Assembly: GCA_007844125.1 (NCBI GenBank) | Contig: CM017567.1 | Coordinates: 2,764,660-2,828,659 of the forward strand | DNA from: Sinonovacula constricta | Taxonomy: Eukaryota > Mollusca > Bivalvia > Cardiida > Solecurtidae | Direction of reading: 5' to 3' | Length of the DNA stretch: 64,000 nt | Shown here: in pieces, positions 52,162-64,000 of the stretch | How positions within the stretch are numbered: position 1 is the first letter of the stretch | Layout of the letters: the number at the start of each line of letters is the position of its first letter | The notes under the pieces: generated by a model | The model's database searches: none | What the model was told of the DNA's origin: nothing | The model's input: only the letters and a program-made list of their open reading frames with translations | Position numbers and translations under genes: made by a program

Positions 52162-52570
52162 TTAGAACTTGAGGTGTGCGTAATTGGCAATTTTTGGTTT
52201 TGTTGATTTTTTAAGGATGTTAATGGCCCCCTGTCTTGCAAAAAATTGCATGATACATAAAGGTACTGAACATAATTGTCTATAATTGCTGCGTGATTTT
52301 CCTTTTTTATCAAACATGGTGTATGACTCATGCATTATCACCAGTAATTTTTCGCAGTTATGTCCAATGCTGCGAATCCAAAACATGTGTGCAAACTGGT
52401 GTTTTTTAAAGGCAGCGGATTCCCATTTCAAGACAAACTCTTCCTGATCATCATTGGCTTCAAAGTACTTACATATGTTCACGTTTCCTTCATCCAAACG
52501 TCCAAAGCTATTTAACTTCCTGTCCCTAACATACCACCATAAGGACCAAACGGAACGGATTAAGATCTGC
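52162..52570 (-). other. Unrecognised 136-codon open frame
   Basis: An uninterrupted minus-strand frame from after a stop at about 52571 to the TAG/TAA near 52162. It includes SVWSLWWYVRDRKLNSFG, EANDDQEEFVLKWESAAFKK and HQFAHMFWIRSIGHN. The composition is protein-like (charged and aromatic mix, unlike AT-rich chance frames), but there is no early ATG, no repeat partner in the window and no family I can name. It could be a transposon fragment or an internal exon. Confidence 0.3.
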
Positions 52571-53947
52571 TACGAGTTCAGAGTATTGTTTCTGCATACC
52601 ATGAAATGAGAGGAACACATTTAGCGACATAAGTTTCAGCACGGCAGGGATGAGACTCAGGAATTAGTTGCCCCGCCCCCCCACCCCCCCCCCCCAAAAA
52701 AAAGCAGGCAAAAGATGCGAGTGAACTGAAAAGATTGCTTAAGACGGCATTGTTTGTCAAATGTAGACTTGTTATTTTAACCACCATAACGGCAGTATGT
52801 TATTTTTTTAACAATTTGTCTTACTTTTTGTGCAATGTCATGCATGTCATGCTATATACGTTTGTATTATTTTTATCTCCAAATTCATAGCAGTAAAGTA
52901 TAGCCATATTAACTATCTTAGTACTATAGAATGTAAAATGCATGATCATGTTGTTTCTTGTGTTGTTGTACTTTTTAGATTAACGATTACGGGTGTGTAT
53001 ATATTTATATTGTTTTATGTTCTTGTTGTGTTTTAAGCGCCATTAAATATGCTAAAACTGAGCATAGAAATAGGCGTATAGCAGTTTAGCATTTCCAAAA
53101 AGGCTCAACGGACACGAGCAAAAAATCACTTAATCCTAATAGTATGTTCAAATCCCGATTGAGAATTTTCGTCTCAGTGATATGTTCTTGTTTAATATAG
53201 TTTGTGTGGTTATGTGAAATATATTATTGTTTACATTTATATTTCAGTTTTTATAATCTCTGAAGAGAATATTTTGTTTGTGTGTCCTATGGGTTCTTCT
53301 ACTTTTGAGAAACATATTTGGATACCACACAATCTTCTGTCAATTTGGCGATGTTAGATTAAATATTGACGTATGTTCAATGGTAGGGGGTGGGGGTATG
53401 AATCAAGAACCATTTTACTTTAATGCAATAAATACTGGATCTGCATACCCAGTCAGGGACCCTAACTTCGAACTAAGCAGTCAACAGACAAAATTTACAT
53501 TACAATCGTAGTACTTTTTTAAGTTAACATGTATGTGTTTTCACAACTCTTCATTTTTACCTCCTTGGGAGTGGTGGGGATGTATTCACACCCCACCCCC
53601 TGATCCCTGATCCCTGATCCATCCTGCATGATATTCAGCTTAAGACCTGTTACTGTCAGTAATCCGTAAACTCGTTTTACTTTGACATATTTCTGCGAAC
53701 GAGTGAATATCTTGACTCTGAAGTCCCTGATCAAACGTTAGAAAAACTCCGACAGATTTGGTGAGTGTTTACAACTCGTTAATACTTTACTTTTAGCTAT
53801 CTGGTGGAAATGTTTATAGGACAAGCTGTGTTAAAGATATAATTCGACAGTTATGAACATTTTTTCTCTCACGCAACCAAAAATGTGTTGTTTTTTCCTA
53901 CCCCCCAAAAAATATATAAAATCCCGCGAGAAGTTGCTTTTAGGTGA

Positions 53948-54423
53948 TACACATCCATGTGCAATGTAAGGTAGCACCCCATTTGTATTACATGCATGTG
54001 AAATGTAAGGTAGCACCCCATTTGTATTACATGCATGTGAAATGTAAGGTAGCACCCCATTTGTATTACATGCATGTGAAATGTAAGGTAGCACCCCATT
54101 TGTATTACATGCATGTGAAATGTAAGGTATCACTCCATCTGTATTACATGGATGTGAAATGTAAGGTAGCATCCCATCTGTATTAGATGCATGTGAAATG
54201 TAAGGTAGCACCCCATTTGTATTACATGTATGTGAAATGTAAGGTAGCACACACTTTGTATTACATGTATGTGAAATGTAAGGTAGCAATCCATTTGTAT
54301 TACATTCATGTGAAATTTAAGGTATCACTCCATTTGTATTACATGCATGTGAAATGTAAGGTAGCAACCCATTTGTATTACATGCATGTGTAATTTAAGG
54401 TATCACTCCATCTGTATTACATA
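53948..54423. repeat. 39-bp minisatellite, about 12 copies
   Basis: Unit GCATGTGAAATGTAAGGTAG followed by CACCCCATTTGTATTACAT, head to tail with no spacers. The first few units are nearly identical and later ones more diverged. A 13-codon period keeps both strands open (for example MHVKCKVAPHLYY on plus), a consequence of the repeat. Confidence 0.93.
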
Positions 54424-55817
54424 AATTGGTAAATTGTCGAATAACACCTTTAAATGTATGGTTAGTATTGTTCTGCATTCGACATATCTGTACATGTGAG
54501 AAGATACGGTCTTGCTATAACTTCTATTCAACTGACTGTAGTAGTTAACACTTAGTGTTCACTTCCTACAGGAAGTCTTCCTTGTTCTGGCGTATGCCTA
54601 TACTCTGTTCATCCTTAGTTTCATAGTAATTTGACAAAAATATCAAGGAACAAAACTTTTTTTACAGTGCGTGAGAAAACAATGTTATTTTAAGCTATAT
54701 ACTATATTCTTCATTCTGGTAATTGTTTGAAATATGCAAATGTCTAAAGACAAACAAATCAAGATGTTTCTGAAGTAATCATTTTTTAAAAAAAACAACA
54801 ACCCCAAAACAATATATTAAAAAAGTATGACCAGGTATTAATATTTTTAAAGTTTATTTCAAGCATATCTAGTTTAGTTTAATGTATATATTGTATTAAT
54901 TTAAATAGACTTTAATACGGATGGGCTTCATGCTATAGCATGTTATAAATGTAAAGTTGATTTGGATAAATCATTATAACAGTTTTTATTAAATGAAATG
55001 AAATAAAAATGAGCTGTGTAGGTGCTGTGGTGCCCATCATATTGGACAATATCGAACAGAAAAAAGCAAATTAATCCATAAACTTAGGAGAACCTAGTAG
55101 AGGCCTCCATATTTGTATGAATATAACTACTAAAAAGCATAGTGTCAACATTAAATCAGGTTAGTATCGGTCACGTGCTAGTGATTAAGAATTACGCGCA
55201 AGGTTGAGTTTGCATTTCTGAGAATAACTTATGGTTATGTTTAAAAGGGGACACGTATTTGACTTTATGTAGATTTAAAGGGGACGGGATATTGGTATGT
55301 ATCCTATTAGACATACATATAAAAACACTTTTATAGCATTAGACAATGAAATAGGGTTGTCCTATCACAAACTCCCCATGAAAACGGCATCTCGACATTC
55401 GTTCGCATGCATAACGATATTCGAACAGCACCAAGTTACATCCATAATATAAACATGTCAAGAAAATATAACATAGCGACAAAAAGCAACTAGACCACTA
55501 CATTCCGAAATAAATGTTATTGATTAAATAAATGACACCGCATTAGATAATTGTTGCATTTAGAACATTTAGAACACAACATCTTCCCATCAATCCACCA
55601 TGCATGCATTCATCCATCCATTCTTCCATCCACACATACATACATGCACACACATGCATACATATATTCATACAGACATACATACATGATTATCTGGTAG
55701 GAAATATTTTTAACTTGATACATGCATCAAAATGTTGTCTCTCTAATAGTTTACTTAAAGGTTCCCAATCACGGTCTTAATATAAAAAAAGCAGGTGACA
55801 CAGATTTTGGTATGGTC

Positions 55818-56097
55818 ATGTATTCCGTTTTGCATTAGCGTATGTTTCAGTCACCATTGCCACCTTTTGACATGCTAGTATATCTCGAGGTTTTTTCTTG
55901 GAACTTACTAATATACTCCTAACACAAAATAAAACTTAAAATGAGTCGTTTTTAAAAATGTATTCCGTTTTGCATTAGCGTATGTTTCAGACACCATTGC
56001 CACCTTTTCACATGCTAGCATATCTCAAGGTTTTCCTTGGAACTTACTAATCTACTCCTAACATAAAATAAAACTTAAAATGAGTGTCTTTTAAAAA
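55818..56097. repeat. 140-bp tandem duplication
   Basis: ATGTATTCCGTTTTGCATTA... occurs at 55818 and again at 55958, two head-to-tail copies with about 10 differences. Confidence 0.9.
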
Positions 56098-56660
56098 TGC
56101 TTTATGTACGTCGTAAATACTGAGCATAAAAATCATAGTATTTGTCTTCATTCGAATTTATTATACGTATAAATGAAATTTGATAATTACATATAGATCT
56201 ATATAATTTATGAGCAGAAACAGCTGGGTAAAAACTAGCATTCGAGTGTAGATAGTTTACATTAGACTTTTACTTAAAACAGGAAGGTTAAGAGTGGTAG
56301 ATATTACTATTTTTAAATAAACATGCTTTGTTCCTACTAGGCTGCATCTTTAGGATTAATATTTTGTAAAAACCTTATGTATATAGTCTGCCCTCGTTTG
56401 ATTTAAGTGCTATCCCTCGCTAAAGGATTTCCGTTTCCGCACAGTATTTGATACATGGAAAAGACAAAAGTAACACTGACTTATTCAACAAAACATACAT
56501 ACAACAAACTATACTGTCATGTTAACCCGTTAACTGTTAGGCCTCATAAAATAATATTTGTATCCTTTCTAGATGCATATCAAGCAACTTTGCTATTCAC
56601 ATTGTTACGACCGGTGTCGCAATGTAAGATTGTTTAATAAAATGGCATGTTAAGTAAATT

Positions 56661-57322
56661 ACGAAATGGTGTAACAGAAATTACAAGCCAGCAACAAACT
56701 AGTACAATAGTGTTTTTAATAAACAATTAAATCTATGGTGTAACAAATTAATAACAAATATATCTGACAAAATTTGAGAATGCAAAATCAATGTTAGCTT
56801 TCAGTTTTTCTCTTTAGGAGGTGTCCCTTTAATAGTTCAATTAATAGTCCAACGTCGAAAAATCCTGAAAAAAATTCCGTAAAATGTCCTCGTAGATACG
56901 CACAGTTGAAATAAATCCAAAACATAGAACTATACACGAATGTAATTAATATAATTCCAAATCCAACACTTAAATATTTATATCGCTGAAGAATATCATA
57001 AGTCCACGTAAGTTCCAACACAGAAAGGTTTAATTTAGAAGCTGCAAATATTTTCAAACTATATGTCCAAGCTTTAACGTAAATCGGCTCACAAACCCTC
57101 ATATAGACCCATAGATTTCTAGAACTCAGAAGTCTCCAGAACATTCACGAAACCCAGTTAAAAATAAACAAATGAATTTTCTAGCATGATCCTTTTCTTT
57201 CTAGATGTTACGCGAATGCTTCATCATACGAAATACGTCATTAATACGTCATGGCTACAACAATAAACCATCCCTTAACCTGACTAGCGTTACCTTAAAC
57301 GCTGGTTCACTACTGTACATAA
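56661..57322 (-). repeat. ~660-bp dispersed repeat, copy 2 (inverted)
   Basis: Inverted partner of 18797-19455. A 116-codon minus-strand frame (57144-56794) is open only in this copy; the other copy has stops. I therefore regard it as chance within a non-coding repeat or a decayed element. Confidence 0.8.
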
Positions 57323-58689
57323 CAACACATACTGAGCTAAGTGCGTAAATATATATTATTTTCCTTTCTGTGTTTAATGCGCTAGCACCGAACACATAGG
57401 ACTAGCAATAATTCACCCCGGTCGGACGACTCCTATTTCCAAAGTAACTCAGTGAGGCTCGGTACTCCAAATGTCCGATATCTAGATTGGTCAGATTTAT
57501 ACACGTTATTTTCACCATTATATTATCCCATGTAGTCAATAAATTTGGCAAAACTTATTTTCAGCAGGTTCTAGACGCCATAATTTATGTTTCAAAATGA
57601 ATTAATAAAACTGTTGTCTCATGTAGTGAAATCGCTATCGGACATTTACAATGTAATTTTCATTCATAGCGACTTTGTGTGACAAGTGTAACACATCACT
57701 TCTTTCAATGACATCTTGCATCCAACATACATGTAGAGGTGCCAAGAAAAGCCGGCTGTGCCTACGATTAGCATCAGTTTGGTACACAACGACCCCACCA
57801 CACCCCACTTCCACCCCTTGCACCCACCTTCTTCACAAGCCACAATTTTGACCTCGCATGATAACGAAATGCCCTTGACAATAATATTGTGACCATCAGA
57901 AATAATGTGTGATAAAGAAGTAATCGTTAGGGTTGAAACCTTGGCATCCAAACACAAAGAAAGGACAAACTTATTTAAATACTGAAAAAGTACGGGGACA
58001 TTAAATTAACGGACACCAACCTGGATATTTGTAAGCCATTTAACTGAAAGAGATAAGCATGGCTTTTAGATTAAACGCCACTACATAAGTAAGTTATATA
58101 TTCTATTGTCATTCGCGGACAGTTGGAAACAAACTGCAACATGGTGCAATTACGATAATAGATCGTATAACCATTTAGAGGTGAAGAAATATATTTATTG
58201 CCTATCCGAAACACCAAGAAATAAGCTAACTTCTGCAATTGGTAAGAAGGATCTGCTTCATAGAACGCAAATACCGACACATCTATAACAAAATATGTAC
58301 TTCGGGTAATTGGATCAGTCCATTAGTGTGCATAGGTGTAAAAGACTTTTGCTATACCATTATGCTACATGGTTACAAGCTATCTTTTGACACCAAAACA
58401 TTAAGATTACCTTTAAAATAGGAAATCTGACGCCAAAACATATTTTTGGTGGAATTACTTCATAACGTTAGATTTGGTGCCGTCGTTAACATCACATACA
58501 TATGTTTTGTTATGTGACGTCACTTAAGCCTCTGCAAGCCTCGTTTTTTTTTTATTTTCTTAGCCTCGAATGATAACATTTATCCATATCAACACTAACC
58601 TGGTATTCTCTATATTCCTTACACCACACACCGACCTGCCACAGCAAAAATAAGAATATACGATAGACCTATGAGTATTGCAACATAAA

Positions 58690-59030
58690 CCATAATTTGA
58701 AAAGGCACAGACAAAGATATGCACATGCTTGCTAAAGGTAAAAGTAAAGATAGATCTGTGATCAGTCATTTAACAAGAAAAGCAAACACGACAATTACCG
58801 CCTTGGAAAGCTCAATCGATCAAAAGGACCGACTGGGGTGCTTTAACCGGATTTACAGAGCTCTAACCTCGCAAATGGGTTTCTCAAATGCAGATAATGA
58901 AAAGAAAAAATCCGATCTATCTGAATAAAAATATTCAAGCGCAGACGTTTTCTTATGTTATGACGAATGTAGTTACGCCATTGAAAAAAATGTCCGCATA
59001 GTGTTTAGAAGAGAGATGATGGACCGTACA
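58690..59030 (+). repeat. Three-copy diverged repeat family, copy 3 with open frame
   Basis: Holds a 69-codon plus-strand frame (58719-58928) including DRSVISHLTRKANTTITALE and GCFNRIYRALTSQMGFSN. It looks protein-like (helical, charged) and might be a retroelement gag-type N-terminus. I do not recognise it firmly. About 130 nt further on, a short frame (59035-59165) reads APEEPFQPALLTIFGQEVVK. Confidence 0.5.
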
Positions 59031-60530
59031 AGCCAGCGCACCTGAAGAACCGTTCCAGCCAGCTCTCCTAACTATATTTGGTCAAGAAGTTGTCAAGATA
59101 TGCATCACCCAAATAAGAACAGCTGAGCAAATTGTAAAGATGATTGTCAGCAGCGACCTGTGAAACATTAAGATATATTTATATCTGTTATGTTCAACGT
59201 TTTATAAGCAAAGTGAGTATAGTGCGTGCAATGTGTTTTTACATATCAAATGGTTAGCATGATACCATATACATGTTGTATTATAATACTTGTGGTTTGC
59301 GCTTGTAATGTCCGACTAAAGAATAATTAACTCTGACAGTGACAACATCGGAAAATCCCCACTGCCGACCAATATTCTTCCTGGTACCGCAGATCTCGCA
59401 GCAAATCATCGACATATTCCGAGTGCTCTTAAGATGACACCCTCATGTGTACTTAAGAGGTTTCATTTCAATAGCGCAGATCCTTGTATGAAATGATTGT
59501 CATTTCCTACTTAGCGACAGATGTCTTGATAGATCATTTACATCTTAACACTTACCAGGGATGGACGTATTCTTGTTTCCATGTTCATATTAGATCATTA
59601 GAACTCTAGCACCAACTTGACTCGAAATATGGATAAATGTATTGTCGTTTTTATACTTATCACCTTTGCGAGAGATTATGAGAGTGTCAGTGAGTATAAT
59701 ACGCATGTTTTCTGTCATTGTTTTTACCTAGCATGTACTATGTTGAAAATTGTAAACATGTCTCATGGTTGACAAGTTGCTATTACAATAATTAAAATAC
59801 CGTTAACATGTATTTTAATAATATTTTTTACACTACATAAAAATGTTCATTATACTCGTAACTTCCGGACCACGTATAAATATAGAAAAGGAACTAATTT
59901 TTGACTTATTTCACAACGAATATTAAAAATGTAAGTCAATGTGTAACATATATTTTCGCAAAGTGAGTATAATACACATGATGTATGTCATTGTTTTAAT
60001 TTAGCATTGCAATGTTCAAACGTTTAAACTTTGCGCCTATTGTACAGGTTAATATTAACTTATCTAAATAACGTATTAAATGACGCACATATATTCGCGA
60101 CGGCGACGTAAAATAGCGTCACCTTTTACTTAAAACTTAGAAAAAACTTCGGGATTTATTATTTGACTAACCTGGGGAAAGTTTACTTGAATTCTGCTTT
60201 ACCGCCCCATCCCCAAATTGTGGAATAAATTCTAAAATAAACAAAATAAGGAGAATCGACTAGTCGTCTGATGTCTAAATGTATCATTAGTTAATTAAAG
60301 ATATTCATAGTAATGTGGATTCTGACAGTTTATATCAGACATACAAAACGAATTGTGTTAAGGGAAATGTACACCTGCCTCAGTGGTCTACTGTTAAAAA
60401 TAGTTTAACAAGTACTGCCATCCAAAAAAAAACAATGGGGTATGATTGGACGTTTCTCCTCACTGTGTTATTATACATGTATGTTAAAACATGTTTCGCT
60501 TATTAATGATATTTTATTTCTCCAAATCAG

Positions 60531-60644
60531 ATGTGGCGTGTCCGGCTTACCAATTTCAGTGTTACAACAATACATGTATTTATTCCGGTTTCGTGTGTGA
60601 AGGAAGCAACGGCTGTGGGGATAGTTCTGATGAGACTCTCTGTG
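60531..60644 (+). CDS. Single LDL-receptor class A (LDLa) exon, phase 1-1
   Basis: Acceptor ctccaaatcag at 60530, donor TGTG|gtaagt at 60645. The 114-nt exon encodes VACPAYQFQCYNNTC, IYSGFVCEGSNGC and GDSSDETLC. It has six cysteines in LDLa spacing and the calcium-binding GDxSDE signature. LDLa modules sit in extracellular or membrane proteins and are usually symmetric phase-1 exons, as here. No partner exon is recognised within the window, so the parent gene probably continues past the right edge, or this is an isolated relic. Confidence 0.8.
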
Positions 60645-60980
60645 GTAAGTACCTAACATAGTATGACACCTGCTTCTTATTACAGAGATGTACCGGCGAC
60701 TTATAACTCTGCATCTCTTAATTCCGTGTATTAGAGTCTGAAAGTTAATGCGTGACAGGTGTTTTAGCTGAAGTTTGTTGAGCCATGCATTTTTGAAAGA
60801 GTGTGAGCAGTGTTTCCACTTATTATACGTTACATTGGCAGTCAGAATAAAGTGTATAGTGTGTTCGGCAATGTTGAAAACCTACCTTTATAGCATGAGT
60901 TATCGATATTAATAAATCGAGAGACAGTGATCAAGAGGCCTACACAGTGAGACCGAGACCGAAAGAAATACATGAAAAGG

Positions 60981-61150
60981 GGGTACTGAGGCCGAACGGT
61001 TGAATTCGCTGACTTGTATCTCGTCGGCCTTACACCACGTGAGTTTGAGTCCCGGTCGAGACACGAACCTTCATGTTGGGAGGTTTTCCAGCTTACGTGC
61101 AGTGCACCTGTGGTTCTACTAGACAGGAGTATCGGGTCTTCCACTACTAA
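60981..61150 (+). mobile_element. tRNA-Ser/Leu-like SINE
   Basis: Contains GAGGCCGAACGGTTGAATTC (A-box-like), GAGTTTGAGTCCCG (B box) and a following core with CCAGCTTACG and GTGGTTCTAC...GGGTCTTCCAC that I recognise as a widespread molluscan SINE body. It lies about 340 nt 3' of the LDLa exon. Target-site duplications were not resolved. Confidence 0.65.
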
Positions 61151-62685
61151 TATTTAGCTGACGTCGCCATTATGACCATACTTATATCGGTGCGATGTAA
61201 ACAACATCGAGAGGTATACAGAAAGATTGCATACTGAGACAGCGAGAGACATACAGAGCGACCGAAAAACATGAACAAAAACGTATAGACCTAAGGGGAT
61301 TTCATACAGGCAAGCATTCTGGCCATGTTTAGTGACGATTGTACCATATATGTGGCCTCTAGTTTGTTCACAATGCGTGATCTACTGTTTGACCCCACGT
61401 GACCCAGACATGAACTCAGCCAATATTGCATGCAGCCAAGCATTCTAGCCATGTTAAGTGAAAATCTGGCCATAAATGAGATCAAAAAACAAACTCATCC
61501 AAGATACCTTGCAGACAAACGTTCTGACCTTTTTTGCTAAAGATTGGATACAAACTTTAGCCTCTAGTGCGTCCACAAGCAAATTATTGACGCCGCACGA
61601 CGATAAAAGGAGGAATGGGTATCAGAAAAGCTCACTTTGATCACGTTGTTCTTAGTTGAGCTAAAACGGTTAAGCCAAAAGTAATGTAGGAATGTAAACA
61701 CATTTTGTAGTTTTATTATCTTACTATGACAATAATTTAATAAAATGAAATGAAAAGGTTCAGAAGGATGACAATGAATCTTTGCAAAACAACAAAGGAA
61801 ACGGATATAAGAATTATTCGCAATAGTACACCGTGATTAGACATGCTTCAGAAAAAGGGAAAGGCTCTTGTAATTAGACAGAAGTCTACAAAAGTGGATT
61901 TGTTAATAAAACATCTTAATTCAAAATCGGAAATATTGCTAAGTTAAAATCGTAAGTGAGAAAAAGTATTATAAAGACGTTCCAGACGTTCAAAGTAAAT
62001 CCTTAATAAAAATATACATACTGGTTATTATCAAAGAGAGAGAGAGAGTGACACACACAAACTAGTATATATTATCCACATAAGTAAAAAACAGCAACAT
62101 TATTTATGGCACTTTATGCCTATGACAAAAATGAAAAATAATGGTCAGATATAAACCTACATTTTTGCTAAATCATTCCCCTTTTGCGGCTCAGGGGATT
62201 TTATGACATTGCTGCTGGTGGTCCAGAGAGGCGAAGGGGGCGGGACACAATACCTAATACTAGATGCAATATATTTCTCGAAATTAGAAAAAAGTAAGTA
62301 AACTTGTGGCTTGTTGTAAATAGCGTATCGATTAAATTTGAAGCTAAGTTCATTGTGTATGAAATAAAACGTAATCATTAGTTCAGGAAATACGTTTTCA
62401 TATAGATTAAAGCTTCGTAAATAGTGTTTTTCAGAAATCAAAGTTAACTTCAATGTACTCTTATGAAAATCGTGTAGACCAACTTACATTCATTTATTTT
62501 TACTCGTTAACTTCCTTCCGTTTTTCTTTTTTCAACCATAAAAACTTCCTCCTGTAAAGATTTCCGTCCGGACAGGAAAATAAGTTTATTGTTTTCTAGT
62601 GTAGGACAAAATGTTACCCTCGTCGGACGATATCACTTTCAGGTAGTTTTTCTTAGTAGAAATATTAATGGCAGGGATAAATAGA

Positions 62686-62686
<1 letters not shown>
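61151..62686. other. Gene-free DNA right of the second SINE
   Basis: Two related segments (about 61300-61345 and 61425-61475, each with GCAAGCATTCTNGCCATGTT-like text) form a small diverged tandem. No exon was found. Confidence 0.45.
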
Positions 62687-62736
<50 letters not shown>

Positions 62737-62770
62737 ATCATGATCATCATGATCATCATGATCATGATCG
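62687..62770. repeat. (GAT)n tract with palindromic ATCATGATCATG end
   Basis: About 47 nt of GAT followed by alternating GATCAT/ATGATC, able to fold back. Confidence 0.92.
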
Positions 62771-63169
62771 TGAACATGACCATGCTTTTGGTTCTGACGA
62801 TGAATTTGTTAATGATGTGTTGGTGATAATGGTCATGATTATCGACGTGTAGTCGGTAGTAGTTATGTAAAAGTAGAAATGGGGCGGGGGTGGTTGGGTG
62901 GCTGGTGTGATGATGATAATACTTACATTGTACATAGCCTTGTTGCAAATTAAAAGGTGCAATGATAAATGTAGTTGATTTCGCATTTTCTAATTTTAAG
63001 AAACGTTAAGCCGTTTTGCCGCACCAGTGTAGGATGCCGTCACGAAATATGGATAATTCGAATACATGAATGGTACAATAAAGCAAATGTTCTTACTAAT
63101 GTTTTATTGTTTCTGCTACTGGTGTTATTGAGTTGCTTGTGACTCTAATGTTGATATTGGTTCTGGTGA

Positions 63170-63623
63170 TTGTGGTGGTGGTGGTGCTGCTGCTGCATCT
63201 GATCATCATGAAAATGACGATGACGACGACATTGTGTTATTGGTGTTAATAATAATGATAATTATGATGGTAGGTGTTGTAGTGATGGTGATGATGATGA
63301 TGATCCTCCTGAGGCTCTTGATTATAATAATGATGAGTATTTTGATAATGATGTAATGGTGGTGATACTGGGTGTAATGGCGTAAGTGTTGCGGCTGTGG
63401 TAGTAGTGGTTGTGGTGGTTGTGATGATGATGATGATATTTTTGATATTGATTATGATCCTGCTGCGGTATTCGCTTCTGAAAATACTGAGTATTTTGAA
63501 GATGATATGATTGTGGTGATACTAGTTTTGGTGGTTTTAGTGGTGGTGGTGTGGTAGAAGTAGTGGTGGTTGTTGTGGATGATGATGATGATGATGATGA
63601 TGATCATAATGATGATGATCATA

Positions 63624-63666
<43 letters not shown>

Positions 63667-63895
63667 CGATGATGATGATTATCCTGCTAGGACCCTTGCT
63701 TCTGATAAAGATTAGTCTTTTGATGATGATGTGGTGTCGGTGATAATACATGTGATTATGTTCGTGATAATAGTGTGGTAGTAGTGGTGGTCGCCGTGTA
63801 ATGATGATGATGATGATGATGATTATGATGGTGACGATGATGATGATGATTATGGTGAGGAGGACGAGGAGGAAGAGAAATATGATGATGATCCT
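63170..63895. repeat. GAT/GGT trinucleotide-rich region
   Basis: Interspersed GAT, GTG and GGT runs, the longest at about 63570-63680. The Ile/His-rich frames on the minus strand are artefacts. Confidence 0.9.
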
Positions 63896-64000
63896 ATTTG
63901 TTTTGTAACATTTAAATTAAACTTTCCGTTCTAAAAGTTGCTGGTAATCTGCTGAAGGAAAAGTGCATCTTCAAAGATGTCCACCTGTAGATACGGGATG

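Larger units (their letters stand above)
54424..60530. other. Mostly gene-free DNA with scattered repeats
   Basis: Outside the 140-bp duplication, the inverted 660-bp copy and the third copy of the three-copy family, nothing with gene-like structure was found. CATA/CATC-rich sequence lies at about 55595-55690. Confidence 0.4.

Noticed and set aside
53948..54423. CRISPR-like array
   Set aside because: Units are contiguous 39-bp copies without unique spacers, and the window is eukaryotic.
56794..57144. 116-codon minus-strand frame
   Set aside because: Lies wholly in a dispersed repeat whose second copy (18797-19455) has stops and indels in the same frame.

Overview
This is AT-rich, intron-rich, repeat-rich eukaryotic DNA. 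The signs point to a bivalve mollusc: short exons with GT-AG introns, a tandem-PTP receptor with a furin-like cysteine-module ectodomain, pearl/Helitron-like elements with ~167-bp internal repeats and an ACGG microsatellite, tRNA-derived SINEs, and LINE and DIRS relics. A dreissenid-like bivalve is my guess, but the species cannot be fixed from this sequence alone.

The dominant feature is one complete gene on the minus strand (coding 35551 down to 13969). It is a receptor-type protein tyrosine phosphatase assembled by hand from 21 coding exons. All splice phases agree, and the summed coding length is 4152 nt (1383 residues plus stop). Exon 1 is a signal peptide. Exon 2 is one 1.8-kb exon with about 19 cysteine-rich modules, mostly exact 30-residue (90-bp) repeats. 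Exon 3 is the transmembrane helix. Exons 4-5 form an acidic juxtamembrane linker. Exons 6-14 are an apparently active PTP domain (WPD Asp960, HC992SAGIGR). Exons 15-21 are a second PTP domain whose WPD loop reads WTS, so it is probably a pseudophosphatase, and a short tail with two YxNV motifs. The gene reads as a sensor: repeat-built extracellular stalk, one membrane pass, catalytic D1, regulatory D2 and possible SH2-docking tyrosines. A decayed copy of its last cysteine modules lies in intron 2.

Left flank (1-13.9 kb): a ~2.2-kb repeat (copy A), a partial copy C, a broken LINE-type reverse transcriptase, a 1.8-kb 15-bp minisatellite, a snap-back hairpin and AT-rich DNA. Copy B of the 2.2-kb repeat lies at 40.0-42.4 kb in the same orientation, so the whole phosphatase gene sits between direct repeats. 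Copy B carries a SINE with an 8-bp target-site duplication.

Right flank (35.6-64 kb): mostly gene-poor, with a DIRS-like relic (44.9-45.5 kb), an unrecognised open frame (52.2-52.6 kb), a 39-bp minisatellite (53.9-54.4 kb), an inverted partner of an intronic repeat (56.7-57.3 kb), a three-copy repeat family, one LDL-receptor class A exon on the plus strand (60531-60644), a second SINE and GAT-rich microsatellites. Apart from the phosphatase gene and the LDLa exon, I found no convincing protein-coding gene.
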